Of a stretch of 64,000 bases of DNA, positions 59,701 through 64,000 are shown in pieces. This stretch comes from Heterobilharzia americana. Taxonomy: Eukaryota > Platyhelminthes > Trematoda > Strigeidida > Schistosomatidae. The notes beneath the pieces are model-generated. The model saw only the letters and a program-made list of their open reading frames with translations. It was not told the origin of the DNA and did no database searches. Where the stretch lies: NCBI GenBank assembly GCA_944470555.2, contig OX104130.1:68267160-68331159 (forward strand), read 5' to 3'. The stretch's first letter is position 1. Each line of letters begins with the position of its first letter. The position numbers and the translations under genes were made by a program.

Positions 59701-62700
59701 CTCATTTTTCATTCTTTTCTTCTGTGTTGATATCTGCCCTCCCAAATAGTAACCTAGTTATTTCATATAATGTTGGGTCTCTGTCTCCCTCACCTGTAGC
59801 CTGTTTTACATCAGTTGCAAGTATGTCTTAGAAGTGTCTTTTGTCTTTCCGTGCACTCTTCTTCACTTCCTTGTCCGGTGTTTTATACGTTGGTGTTCAG
59901 TTTCTCTTTACGTTGTTCATCCTTCTGCTGGTTCATCTTCTGCTTCACCATCTTCCTCTATCGGCTTCCATGTATCCGTTGAGATCCTCTCCTTGTCTTC
60001 TTCTTCCTTCCTAATACAGTTATGCAGGTTTCCTTCCACGTCTCTTTGACAGAGTTCCAGTGTTCTTCCACGCAGGTTCCCTCAGGGGTGTTGCCTAATG
60101 TCTCCCAATTTTTTTACTGATGACTGACTGACGGACTTGAAGATGTCCTTTGAAGTTTCGTCCATCAGTTTCTGGGTGTTGGACCTGAACTGTGGCCTAT
60201 CACCAACTCCTGTGAAGGCTTTTGACTTGATTTTGAAGTTTCTTTGCACTAGATGGTGAATGGTCTGAACCTACATCTGCTCCTCTTCGTGATCTGATCT
60301 TGTGTCCAGTAGGCTGCGTCCCACTTTCGTCACATTGAGATGAAACCGATCTGGTTTTTAGCGTGTTCTGCTGTCTTGCGAAATCCATGTCGCTTAGTGA
60401 ATATCCTTGTGTTTGTACACAGTGCCTCCGATCAGCAAATCGTTGAATGCACAGAAGTCGGCAAACAGTTCTCCATTCTCGTTCATTTCACGAAGTGCTT
60501 CTCGACCCATGACTGGTTTTCTTCCTGTGTTGTCCACTCCGAGTTTGGCATTCATGTCACCCCACCCATTAGAATGGATTTTGATGTCGCCAACCGGGCT
60601 GGAGTCTTATCCATTACTGATTCCAGTTGTCTGTAGAATTCCTCCTTCTCCCCTTGACCCGCATTATTTGTAGATGCATAGCGTAGCGTAGCATTGTATG
60701 ATTGTGACTTTGCTTCCTTTTGAGTTGAATCCATCTTGATGTCATGATCCTGATCGTGTAGGCGGAGATTGGTTCCCACTGCACGAAAGAGGAGCTTCGA
60801 TATTGTTGAGAGGGGGAAATCATGATAACTACTCCATAACTCAGTGTCCTCGTGGTTGTCGTCTGGGTGACATTATCGGAGTAGATTATTGACTCTGGAG
60901 TTGACAGTTTGGAGAGTCCACTTCCACTCGATCTGCTTTCGCAGATTCCTAACACTTCTACGTCATACCTTCTCATCTGTTTTGCAATATGGGCAGCCTA
61001 GCTAGGTTCATACATTGTGCGGACATTCCATGTCCCCATCCTTACTCTCTTTTTCATCGAGAAAAAGAAGAGACATCGGTCAGTCAGCTTCCTGAAGGCT
61101 TTCAACAACCGACGTCATTTCGTTCGTATGAGGAAGTATTTTGTTATGCCAACCGATTGTTATGTATAAGTTTACATTTTGCCATACTCCGCCGTTAGTT
61201 GTTAAAGCATGACGTATTTCGTCTAATTAAAATAAGTTGTTAGCCTAGCTATTGTTTTTGAATTCTTCGTGTACTGTACAATCCACTTTAAAAGTTGTTG
61301 AAACTGGGAGAAGGTTATCCTGTCTATTTTTTGTTCACTATCGTGTCTGAAATGTTTCACTGGTGCCTAGAAATAGCTATTAGTGTTAAAAAAGTGACAT
61401 AGTTATGATTTAGTTTCCAAACCTCAAGCCTGTTTTGTTTTCAGAAATGTTTATTGCCAAGGTTAGTTATTAGATTTTATGACTGTTCTCAAGTGGCTTA
61501 TAAGGCCACCCTAGCAACAACTGAAATAATTAATTAGACTTATATTTTATGGAAATCTACCTTTCCTGTCGAAATGAAGAAACCTAGTTGGTTATTTCGA
61601 TCGATGCTAGGGTGGCCCTTAAAGTCGCTTCTGTTCTTAGAAAGCTGTTAGTTACGTCGTTTTATATTTTTTATCTATGTACTTAATTTTTTAAAACTCA
61701 AATACTTCCTTCTCTGAGTTTGTATGGTCTATTAGGATAAATCTGGAACCGTGGTTAGTCGGTTTAGAAATAAAAATGTCAGCTTTGGGTCATAGATGTA
61801 ATCGGACTCCACTTACTTAAACCGAATCAGGTTGGTAATTTGGGATATTCCTTCACATTGTGTCTCAGCTTTGTATAGAAACTGGACAACGTAACTAAGT
61901 TCTTATATTGTATGTGATATGCAGTGTCAGGTCAAAAGTGTACTAGTTTTTGTTATTAACGTGCTTTTCGTACACACAGTACTTATATTGTGAATAAACA
62001 TTTTTTTTATTAAGGTGATGCTGGCTCTTATGTCTATGTTTCGGACGAGTGCCGCATCTGTTGCTGAAGGCTCTGGAGATCAAGCTGTACTTAATGGTGA
62101 GACAGATAAGACCAAGTTCGGCGATGGTGTCCAGGAAGATGCACTTCTTGCAGTATCTGCGCTTGTTGAAGTTGTTGGAGAGTCTTTCGTCAAATATGTG
62201 AATGATTTCATGCCCATTTTGGTGATTTGTTTACGAAATCACAGTGAAACTCAAGTATGCATGAATGCTGTCGGTCTGTTAGGAGACATGTGTCGTGTAT
62301 TAAACAAGAACTTACTTTCACACTGCGATGGCCTAATTACTATCCTAATGGAAATCTTACAAGTACGTGATTACTGTCTATGAATAAAACTTACGTAATT
62401 GTAGCCTGGAATTTCTGTAGAAAGTACAAATGTCCCTAGCAAAACTAACGAACGCCAGGATCTTTCATATTGTATTTAATCCATAATTTTCCTCATTATG
62501 ATAAACGCATTCCAGAGACTGTCACTAAATTCCTCTGCATAAAGATGCTTGTGCTCACAAATATATAAAGTTTAGCGTGAAGCAAAGTCTTCGCTGAAAT
62601 TTCCGTCTATATGGGTCAAGCAATTAACCTTTTTTGGCTAAGAAGTCAAACACGTAGATCGCCAAAGAATGCACTTGAAATGTGTAGACATTTTGGATAT

Positions 62701-63144
62701 TTAGTATTTGACTTCCTTCAGCGTAACTGCAGTAACCGTATATATATGTGTGTGTGCCTGCTAGTATTGAACGACTTCTAAAAACGGCATAATTTGTACC
62801 TTGCATTCAGTTTATACTTGTTTATCCATCGTATTGTTTACTGAGTTTATTACATCGGTCTGGTGCCGCTAAGTAGGTGGGTGGGTGAAAATCGATTGAC
62901 TTGGCCAAATAAAGTTAGCCGAGAAATGTTTTATTTCCCTACACCCTAGAACTGTGATATTAAGATAGCTGACTTATAAGTCCTTTTGCTGTTTTCTCTA
63001 GGATGTGAATGCTCACAAATCTCTCCGTCCCGCAATTTTGTCTACTTTCGGTGATCTTTCTCTGTCTTTGGGTTCAGAGTTTGGAATTACCTTCCTGTTG
63101 TCTTAGAAACATTGAGTCAAGCTACACAAGCTGAAGTGAATCTT
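50665..63144 (+). CDS. KPNB1: Importin subunit beta-1 (karyopherin beta-1), exons 1-11, 3' part beyond window
   Basis: Importin beta-1 carries cargo through nuclear pores, binding importin alpha or cargo directly and releasing it on RanGTP. The joined exons give about 775 residues colinear with animal KPNB1 (about 876 residues in human) from the first HEAT repeat on. Landmarks are [11 protein letters not shown] near the N-terminus, LGTET...[29 protein letters not shown], an acidic loop DESVDDDEW (about residues 338-346, matching the loop that contacts the importin-alpha IBB), [16 protein letters not shown] [22 protein letters not shown] and [16 protein letters not shown] linker before GVQEDA is about 20 residues longer than in human. 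The start was chosen at 50,665 because it gives [15 protein letters not shown], matching the family N-terminus. Every exon joins in phase except for one missing base in exon 11. Confidence 0.95.
50761..51002 (+). CDS. KPNB1: KPNB1 exon 2
   Basis: 242 nt between GATTTTAG and GTACGT. It covers the first HEAT repeats, including [13 protein letters not shown] and [16 protein letters not shown]. It ends at a codon boundary, and the next intron is 35 bp. Confidence 0.93.
51038..51238 (+). CDS. KPNB1: KPNB1 exon 3
   Basis: 201 nt (67 codons) after TTTTTAG and before GTAAGA. It encodes CLAALGTET through [13 protein letters not shown]. The start is set by continuity with family sequence. A competing acceptor (TTGCAG) nine bases later would drop conserved residues. 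The next intron is 32 bp. Confidence 0.93.
51271..51347 (+). CDS. KPNB1: KPNB1 exon 4
   Basis: 77 nt encoding [25 protein letters not shown], matching the human DPEQL...GMRKEEP segment. It ends with two bases of a split codon before GTTTGT. The next intron is 34 bp. Confidence 0.9.
51382..51457 (+). CDS. KPNB1: KPNB1 exon 5
   Basis: 76 nt after TTCTTCAG and before GTAGGT. It encodes [20 protein letters not shown]. With the two carried bases it makes 26 codons. The next intron is 34 bp. Confidence 0.92.
51492..51641 (+). CDS. KPNB1: KPNB1 exon 6
   Basis: 150 nt (50 codons) after AACTTAG and before GTAAGT. It encodes [12 protein letters not shown] through [14 protein letters not shown] and ALFA. 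The first large intron (848 bp) follows. Confidence 0.93.
51642..52489 (+). other. KPNB1 intron 6
   Basis: 848 bp with GTAAGT donor and CTCCTGAAG acceptor. No element or RNA gene was recognised. Confidence 0.8.
52490..52912 (+). CDS. KPNB1: KPNB1 exon 7
   Basis: 423 nt (141 codons) after CTCCTGAAG and before GTCAGT. It contains [17 protein letters not shown], the acidic loop [10 protein letters not shown] and [20 protein letters not shown]. The next intron is 1,691 bp. Confidence 0.95.
52913..54603 (+). other. KPNB1 intron 7
   Basis: 1,691 bp of AT-rich DNA. No coding element was recognised. The stretch around 53,520-53,620 may be a weak dispersed repeat. Confidence 0.75.
54604..54853 (+). 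CDS. KPNB1: KPNB1 exon 8
   Basis: 250 nt after TGTCTTTAG and before GTAAAC. It encodes [38 protein letters not shown] and AYDAAS. It ends with one base of a split codon. The next intron is 2,206 bp. Confidence 0.95.
54854..57059 (+). other. KPNB1 intron 8
   Basis: 2,206 bp, AT-rich. Around 55,490 a GGTTCAAG stretch resembles a pol III B box, but no matching A box or tRNA fold was found. There is no recognisable transposon coding sequence. Confidence 0.75.
57060..57421 (+). CDS. KPNB1: KPNB1 exon 9
   Basis: 362 nt after CTACTTCAG and before GTAAGA. It encodes [20 protein letters not shown] and [19 protein letters not shown]. The carried base completes 121 codons. The next intron (4,593 bp) holds an RTE retrotransposon. 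Confidence 0.95.
57841..61150 (-). mobile_element. RTE-type (SR2-like) LINE in KPNB1 intron 9, nearly full length but decayed
   Basis: A minus-strand RTE element. The endonuclease starts near 61,061 with [14 protein letters not shown], then [15 protein letters not shown] and [19 protein letters not shown]. The RT includes [12 protein letters not shown] near 59,500, [13 protein letters not shown] near 59,340 and [12 protein letters not shown] near 59,060. The catalytic block reads FASDDDL at about 58,730 in place of FADDL. The C-terminal region has WMARKNKQ (58,170) and a [17 protein letters not shown] stretch (57,970). A short ATT-unit tail ends at about 57,841. Many frameshifts and stops make it inactive. 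Its 5' limit is approximate. Confidence 0.85.
61491..61630. repeat. Imperfect inverted repeat in KPNB1 intron 9
   Basis: Arms of about 39 nt (61,491-61,529 and 61,592-61,630) pair with a handful of mismatches across a spacer of about 60 nt. The strongest block is GCCACCCTAGCA against TGCTAGGGTGGC. It could be a MITE-like unit or a hairpin-forming RNA. Confidence 0.8.
62015..62362 (+). CDS. KPNB1: KPNB1 exon 10
   Basis: 348 nt (116 codons) after TTATTAAG and before GTACGT. It encodes [13 protein letters not shown], a Gly/Asp/Lys-rich linker longer than the human one, then [18 protein letters not shown] and [11 protein letters not shown]. The next intron is 639 bp. Confidence 0.93.
62363..63001 (+). 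other. KPNB1 intron 10
   Basis: 639 bp with GTACGT donor and TTTTCTCTAG acceptor. No element was recognised. Confidence 0.8.
63002..63144 (+). CDS. KPNB1: KPNB1 exon 11 (one-base frameshift)
   Basis: 143 nt after TTCTCTAG and before GTAAGT. It encodes [27 protein letters not shown]. The expected family continuation ([17 protein letters not shown]) then appears in the next phase. One base is missing at about 63,080-63,084, just after GAGTTT. Without it the frame hits a stop at 63,103-63,105. With one extra base the exon would be exactly 48 codons. Confidence 0.85.
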
Positions 63145-63520
63145 GTAAGTTTCTTTCAAAATACTTAAATTGACCGTTGATTGGAGTTTTTCTAAGTTTT
63201 TAGTTGATAATCTTTTGATAGATAAACATTTTGGCATGGTACTTACCCAATTCAATCGTTTAACAGTGTTTTATTATTTAAAAAATCTAAGCAGGAGAGA
63301 CTGACAGTGATTCACTTCACTCTCTCGTAATGACTCATTTGTGTAGCTATTCGATTCGTGTCATGGAACTGATTGAATTCTCTAGGTACAACTTGAAATT
63401 AGTTTTCATCGCAGACGGGGTATTGGGAAACTGTTTCGTCGCAGTGTAGTAGTCTTCAGCAGCTATCCCAGTGCTCGCAGAATTTTAGTGTTTTTCTTTT
63501 TGGTGTCAGTCTGTGACACC

Positions 63521-64000
63521 ATATGCCAAGTGATTCACAATGGAAAGCTCAGTGACGCCTTTGAAGTGAAGATAGGAAGGAGTAAGACAAGGTTACCGCC
63601 TACTATCACCGGTCATCTTCTTGATCGTGGTCGACTGGACTGGATCATGCAACAAACTGTGACGAGCAAGAAGAGGGGCATACGCTGACCGGACCGATGA
63701 AAAGAGCCTAGAAGATTTGGATTTCGCCAGCGATGATGATTTGTGTCTAATGTGTTGTCGCACAAACTCGAAGATCTACAGGCGAAAACCAACAAGTTGA
63801 CAAGAGGGGTAGGGCAGTGAAGACGGGACTTCAAGTGAATGTGGAGAAGAGAGAGGTGATGAAAATACCAAAACAACAACAGCAACATCAACGACAAGCA
63901 CTAATCACCATCAACGGGAGAAACCTAAGGGAAGTAGTCTCTTTCACCTACTTAGGCAGGGCAGCATCGTTTCAACTACAGGCGGAACAGGCACAGATGA
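63521..64000 (+). mobile_element. RTE-type LINE, 5'-truncated copy in KPNB1 intron 11 (cut by window edge)
   Basis: This copy begins abruptly within the RT at ATGCCAAGTGATTCAC and is the reverse complement of about 58,930-58,450, including the defective FASDDDL block and the downstream stops. A 94-codon antisense frame translates identically in both copies. I found one clear substitution (near 63,768, C versus T). The copy continues beyond the right edge. Confidence 0.9.

Noticed and set aside
1..64000. CRISPR arrays, operons, ribosome binding sites and other bacterial features
   Set aside because: The window is eukaryotic: spliced gene, LTR and non-LTR retrotransposons. No regularly spaced repeats were seen.

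Overview
This window looks like nuclear DNA of a trematode flatworm, most likely a blood fluke (Schistosomatidae). It is not bacterial. It holds one recognisable cellular gene, importin beta-1 (KPNB1), on the + strand from about 50.66 kb past the right edge. Its first five introns are 32-44 bp and later ones grow to 0.6-4.6 kb, a skew known from schistosome genes. The mobile elements agree: a gypsy element with a tRNA-Trp primer site and a CHCC Gag motif (CsRn1/Kabuki/Boudicca type), a BEL/Pao element, RTE (SR2-like) LINEs, CR1/Jockey-like LINEs and a Penelope-like fragment. The species cannot be named from the sequence.

Layout. 1-508: 3' end of an RTE LINE. 0.5-8.4 kb: no recognisable gene. 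8.4-11.0 kb: decayed LINE A (-). 11.0-12.8 kb: unassigned DNA with an ATT microsatellite. 12.8-13.8 kb: Penelope-like RT fragment (+). 14.9-16.7 kb: LINE RT scrap (-) and an LTR-like block between inverted arms. 19,347-20,434 and 46,963-48,050: two near-identical 1,088-bp copies in opposite orientation. 21.5-26.5 kb: LINE B (+), split by a 1.16-kb insert. 27.6-31.6 kb: repeat tails and decayed LINE C (+). 31.9-41.3 kb: BEL/Pao element (+) whose pol is split by an apparently full-length 6.3-kb LINE D (-). 41.27-45.63 kb: gypsy element (-) with 5' LTR, PBS, gag and pol but no visible 3' LTR. 49.68-50.14 kb: a second LTR, itself carrying a short LINE D-family tail.

KPNB1 exons 1-11 occupy 50,665-63,144 and encode about 775 residues; the last roughly 110-130 should lie beyond the window. 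All splice phases fit except for one missing base in exon 11 (near 63,083). Intron 9 holds a 3.3-kb decayed RTE element (-). Intron 11 holds a 5'-truncated fragment (+) almost identical to part of it, defects included.

I found no convincing new biological system. The most notable points are the readable nesting order of the elements, the two pairs of near-identical inverted repeats, two tight palindrome clusters, a long imperfect hairpin in intron 9, and the exon 11 frameshift. Identity statements come from reading by eye, not from computed alignments.
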